From NCBI RefSeq assembly GCF_000346615.1, contig NZ_ANNU01000041.1, positions 1-60,533 on the forward strand: 60,533 nt of DNA, written 5' to 3'. Made by a program: the position numbers and the translations under genes. The stretch comes from Nafulsella turpanensis ZLM-10. GTDB taxonomy: Bacteria > Bacteroidota > Bacteroidia > Cytophagales > Cyclobacteriaceae. Of this stretch, positions 31,236 to 40,752 are shown piece after piece. How positions within the stretch are numbered: the first letter of the stretch is position 1; every line of letters begins with the position of its first letter. Under the pieces are notes generated by a model. It worked only from the letters and a program-made list of their open reading frames with translations. It did no database searches and had not been told where the DNA came from.

Positions 31236-32213
31236 ATGAGACATTTAATTTTTTACGAGGTTCAAACTGCGGCTATTTGTCCATATAGACTCCTTTTTTT
31301 TGATAAGTTTTTTGACCCTTTATCAGAAACAGACCCGTTCGTTTATTCAAATATTTACTTGTTTACAAGAGTTAAAAAAAATCGCTTTGATTTAGGCAAG
31401 ACAAGGCTGATTAACAAGAGAACACTTAAAACAACGATTATTTTAGGAGGCAAGGAATATTACGATTTGACCATTTCCTTCTTTGATACTATTCCTATGT
31501 TTAAAATGTTGTTTAAGACAAGAGAGAATTTTGAGGATTTATTGTCAGACGATGATGATTATTGGAAGTGCGAGATAGATTCTGAGAATTCATCAAGTGA
31601 CAAAATCCATTTCTTCCTGCATGCTAAGACAGGTAATGCAATTGATTTTTGGCTCATCCCGGAGAATATAGAAATGGCAATAAATATTGAAAATCAGTTA
31701 GGATTTAAAAATAAACCTGAGGTGGTTTATGTTGGGCAGTCATTCCAAATGTCCAAAAGAATTAAGTCTCACAAAACGCTCCATAAAGCAGTATCCCAAC
31801 TAAAAGATGGTGAAGAAATAAGGCTCTATTTTTTAACATTTAAATACGGTTACGGGGGTCATAAAGATTATTTTCAAATGGAAGGCCAAGTAATGGATAC
31901 TTGGTTGAGTGAATTTGGCATGTCAAAAGAATTCAAAAGTAAAATAAGCTTAGTAGAACGCTTCTTAATCCATTTTTTAAAACCAATTTATAATGAGCAG
32001 CATGTAAACTCAAATATCATGAATGACTCTCTAGTTAAGACAATATTAACCGACAACAATATTGATGTAATTACTTTAGATTTTGGTGTATGGGGGAAAT
32101 CATTCGAATTTTGGTCACCAAATCAACAACTAAAGACGGATTGTGCTTCTTTTAATTTTTTAAAGCCTGACTTAGGTTATCAAGAAGGTTTCGTCGCAAA
32201 TGAAATAGAATAA
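31236..32213 (+). CDS. GIY-YIG-like nuclease domain protein
   Basis: The product is 325 aa. The C-terminal half carries a GIY-YIG-type centre: VVYVGQS (163-169), R175, H179, then E241 in VERFLIHFLKPIYNE (240-254), the order seen in GIY-YIG nucleases. The N-terminal 150 residues are aromatic and unrecognised, perhaps a recognition domain. It is the first gene of the cassette-like block, followed by a trailer repeat and an attC-like site. A role in restriction of foreign DNA is an inference from the nuclease fold and neighbours. Confidence 0.6.
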   Translation: MRHLIFYEVQTAAICPYRLLFFDKFFDPLSETDPFVYSNIYLFTRVKKNRFDLGKTRLINKRTLKTTIILGGKEYYDLTISFFDTIPMFKMLFKTRENFEDLLSDDDDYWKCEIDSENSSSDKIHFFLHAKTGNAIDFWLIPENIEMAINIENQLGFKNKPEVVYVGQSFQMSKRIKSHKTLHKAVSQLKDGEEIRLYFLTFKYGYGGHKDYFQMEGQVMDTWLSEFGMSKEFKSKISLVERFLIHFLKPIYNEQHVNSNIMNDSLVKTILTDNNIDVITLDFGVWGKSFEFWSPNQQLKTDCASFNFLKPDLGYQEGFVANEIE

Positions 32214-32230
32214 AGAAGTCATCTGATAAT

Positions 32231-32464
32231 CGTGTAAACGGCCAATGAACTTAGATGCCCACCGGTACACCTCTTACCACTACTCAGGTCTGGTACTGAG
32301 CGGTTCGTTAATGGCATGGCGCTGTTTTTCCGAAGCTCTACAGGCCTTCCAAGGCGGTCCCACCTCCTGCACGACCTACACTCGTGGTATGCTGCTTACT
32401 TACCAGCTTCACCAAATTGCCGGTAAGAGACACTCTCTGGAATAATTTGGTAAATTAGGTGCCA
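32231..32464 (+). repeat. Cassette trailer repeat, copy A
   Basis: It begins ACGGCCAATGAACTT about 25 nt after the stop of the GIY-YIG gene. It shares ACGGCC..TGAACTT, CACCGG..CACCTC, CAGGCC.TTCCAA and CGGTCCCACCTCCT.CACGAC with copy H at 40735, and the end CTGGAATAA.TTGG...TTAGGTGCC with copy B at 33563. Confidence 0.7.
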
Positions 32465-32483
32465 AATGCGCATACTGGGGCAC

Positions 32484-32602
32484 ACCCAACCAATATGCAA
32501 TTGCCGGTCATCTAATCTGACAGTACACTGGATAATTCAAAGTTTTCCGTATCTTAAAAACTAAACTGAACCCGGCAACTGCGTTTTGCAAAACCGTTGG
32601 GC
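32484..32602 (+). repeat. attC-like integron recombination site 1
   Basis: R''-like ACCCAAC (32484-32490) and R'-like GTTGGGC (32596-32602) lie at the ends. Inside them L'' GCAATTGCCGG (32497-32507) pairs with L' CCGGCAACTGC (32572-32582) with one mismatch. A total of 119 nt with this nested order is the layout of attC sites. The next gene starts 16 nt later, as in integron cassettes. Confidence 0.6.
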
Positions 32603-32617
32603 AAATTTTGAAAAATA

Positions 32618-33577
32618 ATGACATTCCACGGACTAGCAGAAAACATACTAAAGCAAGTTGATAAACCATTGACTGCAAATGAAATTTGGACACTTGCAGT
32701 TGAAAGGGGACTGGACAAAGAGCTTAATAGTTCTGGCAGAACACCTTGGGCAACTTTAGGAGCTAGGCTTTATGTCATATCTCGAGACAATCCAGATTCT
32801 ATCTTTAAGACGGTTGGCAAAAGGCCTAAAAGGTTCTACCTCAAAGGAAAGAATTATAATGTTGATTTTAAGGAATATGAAGAGGGAAAAACGGAGGAGG
32901 AAACTGAGATTTCAACCACCACTCCATCAAAGAACTATTTAGAAAAAGATCTACATCCTTTTCTGACTCACTTCGGATTTTATTCTTTGAACTGCCACTG
33001 CAAGACTATTAACCACTCAAAGTCGGATAAGAAGAGCTTTGGCGAATGGGTGCACCCGGATATGGTGGGTTGTGTATTCCCTATTGACGAATGGGATAAT
33101 GAGGTACTGGAATTAAGCTCAGCGGTAGGAAACACGTCTGTTAAATTTATATCATTTGAACTCAAACGAGAATTAAATCTTTCAACTTTAAGAGAGAAAT
33201 TCTTTCAGACTGTTTCTAACTCATCTTGGGCTAATGAAAGTTACTTAGTGGCATCTGAAATTTCGCAAAATCAAGATTTCTTGTCTGAATTAAGTCGCTT
33301 GTCAAGTTCTTTTGGAGTTGGGGTTATTCAGCTTGACCTTGAAGACCCAAATTCGAGTAGTATAATGTTTCCTGCAGAGACGAGAGAAAACCTCGATTGG
33401 GATACTATCAATAAGCTGACCGTGATGAATAAAGATTTTAAGCAGTTTGTAAAGCGAGTTCGAATTGACTTGAGGAGTAATGAGATTCGAAAGGAGAAAT
33501 ATGATAAAGTACTAGAGGAAGAGCAGCTAGAAAAAATGATAAAAACTAGACCCACTCGTATTGGAGGCGGCCAATGA
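32618..33577 (+). CDS. HARE-HTH protein with PD-(D/E)XK nuclease domain (HrgA/COG2958-like)
   Basis: The product is 319 aa. Residues 1-75 are a HARE-HTH (LAENILKQVDKPLTANEIWT, RTPWATLGARLYVISRD, RFYLKG). The C-terminal part has HPFLTHFG, GEWVHPDMVG (D148) and ISFELKREL (E181, K183), an E/D...ExK nuclease centre. Helicobacter HrgA, which replaces a restriction enzyme, has the same two-domain form. It probably senses or cuts modified DNA. It ends within the trailer repeat (GGGQ, stop), so its last residues come from the repeat. Confidence 0.8.
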   Translation: MTFHGLAENILKQVDKPLTANEIWTLAVERGLDKELNSSGRTPWATLGARLYVISRDNPDSIFKTVGKRPKRFYLKGKNYNVDFKEYEEGKTEEETEISTTTPSKNYLEKDLHPFLTHFGFYSLNCHCKTINHSKSDKKSFGEWVHPDMVGCVFPIDEWDNEVLELSSAVGNTSVKFISFELKRELNLSTLREKFFQTVSNSSWANESYLVASEISQNQDFLSELSRLSSSFGVGVIQLDLEDPNSSSIMFPAETRENLDWDTINKLTVMNKDFKQFVKRVRIDLRSNEIRKEKYDKVLEEEQLEKMIKTRPTRIGGGQ

Positions 33578-33816
33578 GTGGTAAAACTCACCGATGCACC
33601 TCTCTTTCCTCTCAGCGTACCGGTTGTTTACAGAGGTGTTAACCTGCGGGGATGCTTTCCTGTTGTTCTATAGCCTCATAGACGCCCTTTGCCGTTTAGG
33701 CCTACTCTCGCGATTAACGTCCCTGCCGCTTCCAAAAATGACTCACCAATTTGCCTGTAACGGACATGGATGAATTCCGCTTGTACCCGCTGGAATAAAT
33801 TGATATCTTAGGTGCC
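33563..33816 (+). repeat. Cassette trailer repeat, copy B
   Basis: It starts inside the preceding gene at GCGGCCAATGA, which supplies the stop codon. It shares CACC..GCACCTC, ACTCACCAATTTGCC and CTGGAATAAATTG...TTAGGTGCC with copy A. Confidence 0.65.
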
Positions 33817-33837
33817 AGATGAGTATACTAGGTGCAC

Positions 33838-33968
33838 ACTCAACAAACAGGCTATTGGGAAACACTGGCAAATTTAACTTCACAGCCATTTATTAACTAA
33901 ACTGCAAGCGGAAGCTGAAGTGCTTCTAAATGTTAAATGCCCAACACCCAGTTTGCTAATCGTTGGGC
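33838..33968 (+). repeat. attC-like integron recombination site 2
   Basis: ACTCAAC (RYYYAAC, 33838-33844) and GTTGGGC (GTTRRRY, 33962-33968) form the ends. Inner arms 33846-33861 and 33938-33953 pair at 12 of 16 positions. The next gene starts 17 nt later. Confidence 0.5.
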
Positions 33969-33984
33969 TTAATACAATAACTAA

Positions 33985-34815
33985 ATGAAGATTATCCTAA
34001 GTAGAAAAGGATTTGATAATCAATATGGTAAACAACCAAGTCCCATACTACCAGATGGAACTCTTTTATCACTTCCGATCCCTATGAGAGGTGAAAGGAC
34101 TTCATTTAGTCAGCTATATCATAACTCCACTAGTTATATTGACATCATTAAAAGCCTTAAGCCCAGTACGCATTTATCTGAGAATGATACATGTCACCTA
34201 GATCCTGATATTAGAAAAGATGCAATTGATCGGGGTGAAAGCTGGATACCTCTTTTCGGACAAGCGGATAGTGCATTAAGTCACCTTATTAATAATAGTG
34301 TTTCTCAGAATGACCTTTTTCTGTTCTTCGGTACATTTCGTGAAGTTGATATTATTAAAGGACAACTAAAATATAAAAAAGGATCACCGGCTTTGCATGT
34401 GATCTACGGCTATCTCCAGATAAAAGAACTGCATAGGGATCAAGATTCTATCCGAGATAAATTTAGTCACCACCCGCATGCAAGCGCTTTGCTCCTTAAA
34501 AAGAAGTTAAATGGGATTTTTGAAGCAAACGATAAACTGAGTTTTGATTCACGTCAAAATGGTTCTGGCGTTTTATTCTTCAACAGAGATTTAATTCTCA
34601 CAAAAGAGGGCCTTTCAAAGAGCAAATGGAACTTGCCTATTCAATTCAGGGACGCCAAAATAACATACCACTCCACAAGTTCCTTCAAGCAAGATTACTT
34701 TCAATCTGCCGCTAAAGGACAAGAATTTATCATTTCCGATTCCAAATATGCTGAGGAATGGGCTAAAAATTTGATTAAAAAAGGTACTAAACCCAATCGT
34801 GTAGAAGGTGGGTGA
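33985..34815 (+). CDS. Nmad3 family protein
   Basis: The product is 276 aa. The N-terminus MKIILSRKGFDNQYGKQPSP then ILPDGTLLSLPIP is the hallmark of the nucleotide-modification-associated domain 3. Further marks are CHLDPDI, LFGQADSALSHL, LFLFFGTFRE and HVIYGYLQI, a beta-rich fold. In phages and islands such proteins are found beside base-modification genes. No modifying enzyme is present here, so it may sense modified phage DNA instead. It ends within the trailer (VEGG, stop). Confidence 0.8.
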   Translation: MKIILSRKGFDNQYGKQPSPILPDGTLLSLPIPMRGERTSFSQLYHNSTSYIDIIKSLKPSTHLSENDTCHLDPDIRKDAIDRGESWIPLFGQADSALSHLINNSVSQNDLFLFFGTFREVDIIKGQLKYKKGSPALHVIYGYLQIKELHRDQDSIRDKFSHHPHASALLLKKKLNGIFEANDKLSFDSRQNGSGVLFFNRDLILTKEGLSKSKWNLPIQFRDAKITYHSTSSFKQDYFQSAAKGQEFIISDSKYAEEWAKNLIKKGTKPNRVEGG

Positions 34816-34972
34816 ACTTGTAGGTCCGCCGGTGGTTCTCTCACACCATCAAGCATATGGGTCTCGTTTTCGCAGATCGCCACTACCGGATTTTTCCGAT
34901 TGGAATTCTTCAGGTTAACCTTTACGGATAAAGTCCTTGCCGCTTGCTTATAGCCTTCAGCAACTCCCGGTA
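34801..34972 (+). repeat. Cassette trailer repeat, copy C (truncated)
   Basis: GGTGAACTTGTAGGTCCGCCGG and TGGGTCTCGT match copy H closely. It runs straight into the body of a truncated gene at 34974 without an attC-like end, so a deletion or insertion joined the two. Confidence 0.65.
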
Positions 34973-34973
34973 A

Positions 34974-35363
34974 TTGGACTGGGCTGAATTCGATCAGGCA
35001 TGGTTAAAAAACGAGGGCATAGACTTCAATAATCCTTCTGTTAATGATTTTATGGAATCATTAACTAAAAAGAGTTTAGATCTTAGGCCCTATAAAATGA
35101 AAAGAGTAGATGTCTATCAAGTCATTAGTTCTGAAAGAAATTTTCAAGATATGATGATCACAAAGGAGGATAGGCCTGAAATGATACATGCTCTACATGT
35201 TGGAGATGGGATCGCTGCCATCGAGCACAACCTTCAGAAAGCCAGAGAGGCTTGGTATTCTGGGAGGGTACCGCATCAGGAGGCTATGGAGTGCCTCCGA
35301 AAGGTGGCCGGGATCTGCGTGAAACTAGGAGAGATTTATGGTATGCCATTGAGAAAAGAGTAA
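34974..35363 (+). pseudogene. 5'-truncated copy of the 39214-39873 gene
   Basis: The open frame gives 129 aa. From AEFDQAWLKNEG onward it aligns with residues 93-219 of the protein encoded at 39214-39873: FMESLTKKSLDLRPYK, ISSERNFQD, HVGDGIAAIEHNLQKAREAW, and LRKVAGICVKLGEIYGMP, roughly two thirds identical. The first 92 residues are missing, and the sequence before it is trailer repeat. It may still be translated from ATG 34974, but is probably a broken duplicate. Confidence 0.75.
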
Positions 35364-35770
35364 ACTATGAGAAAAATAAAACCTAATAGGAGCTTTTTAC
35401 AAAACAAGACCTTTTAATTTCCTTCTTATAGAGTTTAAACTGAGCTCCAATCACGTACCAACTTTATGAGGTAAGTTCGACTTTTGCCCCTCACCAAAAA
35501 CCTGTGAATATATAGTTCCTATTCGTCAGCATCAACTCAGAAAGGACCACCCTACAGCAATTTTAGCAGTAACACAATTTTCTAATATTTAAACAAGCTG
35601 GGGCAATAATGCCCTGAACTTTTTCCTTTTACCCTTACTTTTTTCTTCTAAAAAATTAGAAACAGTTCCTCAGCTTAAACTTAAAAAATTAAGTTTAAAT
35701 AATAATTTTTTGTACCTTAACAAAGACAGGAATTAATATTAACTTTTGGTAATAGGAAAAATTTGGACTC
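35364..35770 (+). other. Intergenic region before the helicase gene
   Basis: About 400 bp, very AT-rich near the gene. A palindrome CTTAAACTT...AAGTTTAA lies at about 35677-35699. No ORF is present. Confidence 0.4.
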
Positions 35771-38188
35771 ATGCCAATCAAAGTAATTAAAATAAATGGA
35801 GAACATCCTAAGTTGGACTATAAAAAACTAGAGGATAGCTTTAGGCAAAACTTTGGCAGAACCTGTTCAGAGGCCACCATTATTATTATGAACAATTTTC
35901 CTGTAATGGTAACCTCTGAAACCGATATTGACTTCATTGTTATTATTGCTATTGAAGACAAAGATGGAAACTATATTTCTTTCTATAAAAATGATAGACG
36001 GGTTTATCTTCACAATTTAATTATTCCAGTCATTTATAATTCTGATTATAAAGATCTTCTTGCACAAGTAGAAGGGAATAATCTTCTTATAGATAATAAT
36101 GAAGTAGATTTCTCCAAGGAAGTTACTTCTTTGACCTTTAACCTCAAGCACTACCTTAATAACCGCTGTGGATTTGATGCAGAAGCTTACATTCACCCAC
36201 TTGTATTCATCGAAAGCCATTCTTCTATTGTTCTTAATGACTACATTGTAGGGAGATATTTTGACTTTACCGGAATTTCAAATTGGCTAAAGAATAGTGA
36301 CAAGGAAATCCTTATTTCTTTTAAAGGTTGGAAAGATCCTCTTGGTTATCAAGACATTCAGAAGGACCTTGCTCGTGTAGCAGAACAGGCAAGTAGAGAT
36401 TCTGCTACCGGATATTTAACAAAAAAGAAGATTGAGAGAATTGGTAAAGAACTTTCAAAACAAACTGATCTTTCCCAGCACATGGCTAAAAAGATGGTGA
36501 TGGTAAGAGGCAAGGCAGGGAGTGGTAAAACAACTAATTTGCTAACATTAAACTTACAAGCTTTAAAGCAAGGGTTTAACACCTTTTTCCTGACTTATAA
36601 TCGAGTGCTGGTGTATGATATTGCACAGGTAATTAAGCCAATTTTAAATTCTGAGCCTATAGAAAAACAGGCCTCTGTAGATACACTTCACAGCTTTTTC
36701 TATCAGTTGTCTAAATCCTTAGGGGTACTTCATATAATGTCAGACAAAAGAATAAATGGTGTTCTTTCAATACTGAAAAATCGTCTAAGACAGGTATATA
36801 ATTTTGTTGCACCAAGAATTATTCTGAATAACAAAACAGACTTTGAAAAAATAAAATCATTGCTTCAGAACGAAGTTGCATTCGATAACGGAACCAAAGA
36901 AGTAGGGATCGACTTTATTAACTTTTTGTCCAAAAAGAGAATCTCTTCGAAAAATGCATTAATTAACTATTCTAGAGAATTCTATAACTGGAAAGAAAAG
37001 AGGCTTACTTCCATAGCTACTGATGAAGTTTTCCTTGCAGACTATTATGGAGTCCTAGAAAACACTTTGCTGCAAATAAAAGACTCTGATAAATTTTATG
37101 AACAATTTGACATTCAGAATAAAGGTGAACTCTTAGATCTTGCTACCGGTGCAGGTAAGGTTTACTTTAATGAAAAAGGAGTAATTGAAAAAAAAGAATT
37201 CGCCAAATTTAAAAACCGTAGAGTCGGAGGCAGAAAAAAGAATCGTATCGTATTTATAGATGAAGCTCAGGATTGTCACCGACTAGAGAAAGAAATCTTG
37301 GCCACAATTTTTGGGACATCCCGTTTAGTTATTGCAAATGGGGGAAAAGACCAGTTGATAAGACATGTGGAGCTTTGTAATTGGCAGATGATTCGGGGTC
37401 AAAAAATCGAATCATTTGAAAAAAATAAAAGAAACAAAAGTTATCGAATAAAGCCCCAAATTGCGGATTTCTGTAACTTTTACAGCAAAGCGTATAATAT
37501 TAATCTTGACCTTGAAAGTTTAGATACACCTGACTCCGGGGAGATAATTTTTGACTTTCGCCCTAACCCACCCTTAAATGAAGTCTGTGAATTATTCGAT
37601 TACTTAAAAAGTAAAGCTGAAGTTAACGGTTGTTTAGAATACGAAAGTATTCTTGTACTATTAGAATCTTTGCAAAACGGGCCGGGAGAAAACAAAACAG
37701 TAGAGCAAGCTGCAGTTAATGAATATAACAATATTGAGGTAACTCAGAAGTATACACGAGGAGAATGGTCTAAATTGAAAGGTCTTGAGGAGCATGGTTA
37801 CCATTTTTTTAACGCAACAGTTTTAGATAAAACCAAACTGGGTTTACCATACCCCAACCAAATAAGGATCATATTCTACGAATCATGTAGGGGACTTGAA
37901 GCTTGGTCTGTAGCATGTTTTGATATAGATCAATTTTTCGAAGCTAAATGCAAAGAAGAGGAAGCCGAAAAGTTCTTACTTGAAACAGAGAAGGGAAGTA
38001 ATGTTCAAAACCTTTTTATTACTAATGAGGAAAGGAAAAAAATGTATGCAGCGACATGGGTCTTGATGGCCTTAACTCGTGTCATAGACACTCTGTATAT
38101 CAATGTAAGTAATCAAAACTCTGAATTCGCAAAAATTGTAAACCAATACATTCAGAGAACCAATAAGAATATAAAAGTGCTGAAATAG
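35771..38188 (+). CDS. SF1 helicase / NERD-helicase-like protein
   Basis: The product is 805 aa. Walker A GKAGSGKT (247-254), a motif Ia-like FLTYNRVL, Walker B IVFIDEAQD (497-501), NKSYRIKPQIADF in the motif IV position, FYESCRGLEAWSVA and MALTRVIDTLYI (motifs V and VI) place it in the UvrD/DUF2075 group of superfamily 1. Residues 1-200 contain DIDFIVII and a segment ISNWLKNSD that recall a degenerate NERD nuclease domain. It would unwind or translocate on DNA. Single-gene NERD helicases are common in defence regions. It is separated from the cassettes by longer spacers. Confidence 0.75.
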   Translation: MPIKVIKINGEHPKLDYKKLEDSFRQNFGRTCSEATIIIMNNFPVMVTSETDIDFIVIIAIEDKDGNYISFYKNDRRVYLHNLIIPVIYNSDYKDLLAQVEGNNLLIDNNEVDFSKEVTSLTFNLKHYLNNRCGFDAEAYIHPLVFIESHSSIVLNDYIVGRYFDFTGISNWLKNSDKEILISFKGWKDPLGYQDIQKDLARVAEQASRDSATGYLTKKKIERIGKELSKQTDLSQHMAKKMVMVRGKAGSGKTTNLLTLNLQALKQGFNTFFLTYNRVLVYDIAQVIKPILNSEPIEKQASVDTLHSFFYQLSKSLGVLHIMSDKRINGVLSILKNRLRQVYNFVAPRIILNNKTDFEKIKSLLQNEVAFDNGTKEVGIDFINFLSKKRISSKNALINYSREFYNWKEKRLTSIATDEVFLADYYGVLENTLLQIKDSDKFYEQFDIQNKGELLDLATGAGKVYFNEKGVIEKKEFAKFKNRRVGGRKKNRIVFIDEAQDCHRLEKEILATIFGTSRLVIANGGKDQLIRHVELCNWQMIRGQKIESFEKNKRNKSYRIKPQIADFCNFYSKAYNINLDLESLDTPDSGEIIFDFRPNPPLNEVCELFDYLKSKAEVNGCLEYESILVLLESLQNGPGENKTVEQAAVNEYNNIEVTQKYTRGEWSKLKGLEEHGYHFFNATVLDKTKLGLPYPNQIRIIFYESCRGLEAWSVACFDIDQFFEAKCKEEEAEKFLLETEKGSNVQNLFITNEERKKMYAATWVLMALTRVIDTLYINVSNQNSEFAKIVNQYIQRTNKNIKVLK

Positions 38189-38654
38189 GGGGCACTTAGA
38201 TAATAAGTAAAGCCATAAAAACGTACCCTCCTTCAATTCTCATAAATATCTCGATTTATTACAGCCTCAAACTGAGGTAAACTACTTAACGGCAATTAAT
38301 TAAAAAGTTTTTAGTTTACAGGTTCGATAATTTTACATTTCCCGAACATATTTATAAAGCGTAAGCTTCGTTATGCCCATCATCTCGCATATCGCATCGA
38401 TGGAGTGTTACTTTTCATGGTAAAGCCGAACAGCCAGTTTCCGCTTATCTTCATTTAATCGTTATCGGATGCCTCCCCACCAGTAGCGGACTCATATTCG
38501 AAGTGCCAAGCGTAACAAAGCTGCTTCTCAAGTTAGCTATAATTACGTCTCAGAATTCTGATGACGGAACTAAAAAGTGCTGTCTTTTTTGTAACTTTTA
38601 CCCTGAACGTGATTTGACTTCAGGTTTTTTGAATTCCACACAATCATTTAAAAT
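38189..38654. other. Spacer containing a recombinase remnant
   Basis: About 465 bp between the helicase and a small membrane gene. The only interpretable content is the serine-recombinase remnant at 38344-38466. Confidence 0.4.
38344..38466 (-). pseudogene. C-terminal remnant of a serine recombinase
   Basis: The minus strand reads RLNEDKRKLAVRLYHEK, stop, HSIDAICEMMGITKLTLYKY then VR. This is the HTH tail of resolvase/invertase family proteins (I..IC..MGI...TLYKY). The rest is absent. Confidence 0.65.
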
Positions 38655-39059
38655 ATGATAGATAAAGATGACTTAGGAAATCACATTAAAAGTACACCTG
38701 TTTACTTTGATATGTATGGTGAACCATTACTTCCCCCCCAAGAGAAAATTGAGTTCAATTCAGAATTAAAATCTGAAATTAAGGATGCCATTGCACTGCT
38801 CAATAGTTTAGAGATATACAATTACCCTCAAGACCGTTTAAAGAAACATCATGAGGACCGAGACCGGCTAGAAAAAATTAAATCCTCATTGACAGGAGCT
38901 CAAGCCATGGGCTTCTTAGGTATTTTTTGGTGTTGTTTAGCCTTGTACTACTACCATTGGGCTGAAAACAAAGGAATTGGATGTCTTTTGCTGGGTTTAA
39001 CACTGTTCTCCTTGATTACTATACTCTCTTTGTTAATAAGAGAGACTGAGAAAAAATAA
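38655..39059 (+). CDS. Small membrane protein
   Basis: The product is 134 aa. The hydrophilic N-terminal 80 residues include a basic helix (DRLKKHHEDRDRLEKIKSSL). Two membrane helices follow at about 84-101 (AMGFLGIFWCCLALYYY) and 109-128 (IGCLLLGLTLFSLITILSLL). No family was recognised. In this setting it could be a membrane effector, but the partner is not evident. Confidence 0.55.
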   Translation: MIDKDDLGNHIKSTPVYFDMYGEPLLPPQEKIEFNSELKSEIKDAIALLNSLEIYNYPQDRLKKHHEDRDRLEKIKSSLTGAQAMGFLGIFWCCLALYYYHWAENKGIGCLLLGLTLFSLITILSLLIRETEKK

Positions 39060-39213
39060 AAATTACTATGAATAAAGAGCTGGCAAAAGTCAATCAAGCT
39101 CCAAAGAACACACTCTTTAGCAACTTTCAATTTGAAAGCCGGTAGAAATCAACCGAAAAGGTTAAAGTGATTGTAAACTGAAATTAAAATTCAATCTATA
39201 TCCAAAAGAAAAC

Positions 39214-39873
39214 ATGGAACATCCACTAATTGAAGAGGCGAAAAGAAGATATCCTGAAGGCGCCTTACTTAACTGGCCAGATTATAGATACAAATCTAAT
39301 AATGGATATAATTTGAACTTCAATATCAGGTTTGATAGCACAAAGATTTATGTTAAAGAGGGGAATCTTTTACATAAAGTTCACGGTGGCAGTGCTTATA
39401 TTATTTACAGGGGTTCTAATTCGAAATGGGCTGTTATAGTTGAGCCTTCACTTCATAAGGTGTTGAAAGAACACTTGGAATCAATTACTCAAGCAGAATT
39501 TGATCAGGCATGGTTAAGAACTGAAGGCGAAGGCGTCAACTCAGCCACAGTTAATGAATTTATGGAATCATTAACTAAAATAAGCATAGATCTTAGGCCA
39601 TATAAGAAGACAAGGATAGAGGTTTATAAAGCAATCAGCTCAGAAAGGGACTTCCAAGACAAGGCAGCTATAAGAAAAGAAAAGCCTGATTTGAGAGAAT
39701 CGTTTCATTTGGGAGATGGTATTGCTGCCATTGAACATAATATTCAAAAGGCTAGAGAAGCTTGGTATTCTGGAACAGTGCCCTATGATAGCGCCATGGA
39801 GTATATTCGAAAAGTGGCAGGGATATGCGTGAAACTAGGTGAGGTTTATGGTATGCCAAAACGAACAGAATAA
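39214..39873 (+). CDS. Hypothetical protein, paralogue of 34974-35363
   Basis: The product is 219 aa. A small beta-rich N-terminus (IYVKEGNLLHKVHGGSAYII) is joined to a helical C-terminus (FMESLTKISIDLRPYK, DGIAAIEHNIQKAREAW, YIRKVAGICVKLGEVYGMP). The C-terminal domain exists in a second, truncated copy 4 kb upstream, so the family has been duplicated within the block. No function was recognised. Confidence 0.6.
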   Translation: MEHPLIEEAKRRYPEGALLNWPDYRYKSNNGYNLNFNIRFDSTKIYVKEGNLLHKVHGGSAYIIYRGSNSKWAVIVEPSLHKVLKEHLESITQAEFDQAWLRTEGEGVNSATVNEFMESLTKISIDLRPYKKTRIEVYKAISSERDFQDKAAIRKEKPDLRESFHLGDGIAAIEHNIQKAREAWYSGTVPYDSAMEYIRKVAGICVKLGEVYGMPKRTE

Positions 39874-39981
39874 GACATTAATTCTCACTGCCTTTTACTA
39901 TCTGAATGTAGGGGAACAGTGAGCTACTCCTTTACTTCAGCCGCTGGTATTTTATGACCGTTAGCCAGAACCACCAAAAAC

Positions 39982-40752
39982 ATGACACAGACAATTTCAA
40001 GCATAGATGAATTGAAAGAAAACCTCACGCTATTTGAAGACTATTTGTGTGACGGTGATGAACAAGAAAGAGAAGAGGTTGAGAAATTAATTACTAGAGG
40101 GAAATGTCTTGTTTCCTACAAAATTGAAGATTCGTGGAGGTTTGCCCCTAGCAGATACATTGGATATTTTCAAAATAATCTAGAAAAACATGAGGCTAAT
40201 TATTACATTATCAATGGAGGAGTAACTAACAAGGCTATAGATAAGATTGCTAAAAATAAACTATCCGAAAACCCATATTTGGAATCTGAATATATATCCT
40301 ATTGTAAAGAATTGGGGATTACCCCTAGTAATCAGAAAAGGAAATTTTGGCTGTTCGATTTCGAAAATGAGGACTTCGAAAATAATAGAGTGACTAATGA
40401 AGGTTTTCCGGAAGGCAAATTGGTTGAAAGGATTCACCGTAATCGAGAGCGAAATTCAGCTTTAATTGAACAAGCAAAAAAGAAATACCAAGAAGAAAAT
40501 GATGGACGCGTACCATGCCAAGTTTGCGAGTTTGATTTTCAAAAAGAGTATGGAGAAGTAGGAAAAGATTTTATAGAAGCTCATCATACCATTCCTGTTT
40601 CTGAAATGCCGAATGGTTATAAAACAAAGATTGGAGAAATTGTATTTGTTTGTTCAAACTGCCACAAAATGCTCCATCGTAAAAGACCATGGTTAAAGAT
40701 TACAGACTTAAAAAAAATAAAGGCATTGGCTAATCGTGAAGACGGCCGGTGA
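39982..40752 (+). CDS. McrA-type HNH endonuclease
   Basis: The product is 256 aa. The C-terminal HNH domain has CQVC (C179, C182), a YG..G.DFIEAHHTIPVSEM core (H201, H202), and CSNCHKMLHRKRP (C224, C227, H228, H232), the zinc-HNH form of McrA-like enzymes. The N-terminal part (WRFAPSRYIGYFQNN and GGVTNKAIDKI) is the usual recognition half of these 250-residue proteins. It probably cuts modified or foreign DNA (type IV-like restriction). The gene ends inside a trailer repeat (EDGR, stop). Confidence 0.8.
   Translation: MTQTISSIDELKENLTLFEDYLCDGDEQEREEVEKLITRGKCLVSYKIEDSWRFAPSRYIGYFQNNLEKHEANYYIINGGVTNKAIDKIAKNKLSENPYLESEYISYCKELGITPSNQKRKFWLFDFENEDFENNRVTNEGFPEGKLVERIHRNRERNSALIEQAKKKYQEENDGRVPCQVCEFDFQKEYGEVGKDFIEAHHTIPVSEMPNGYKTKIGEIVFVCSNCHKMLHRKRPWLKITDLKKIKALANREDGR

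Noticed and set aside
39950-39981. attC-like end GTTAGCC before the HNH gene
   Set aside because: It does not fit GTTRRRY and no matching R'' was found. A CTCACTG/CAGTGAG hairpin upstream is more like a terminator.
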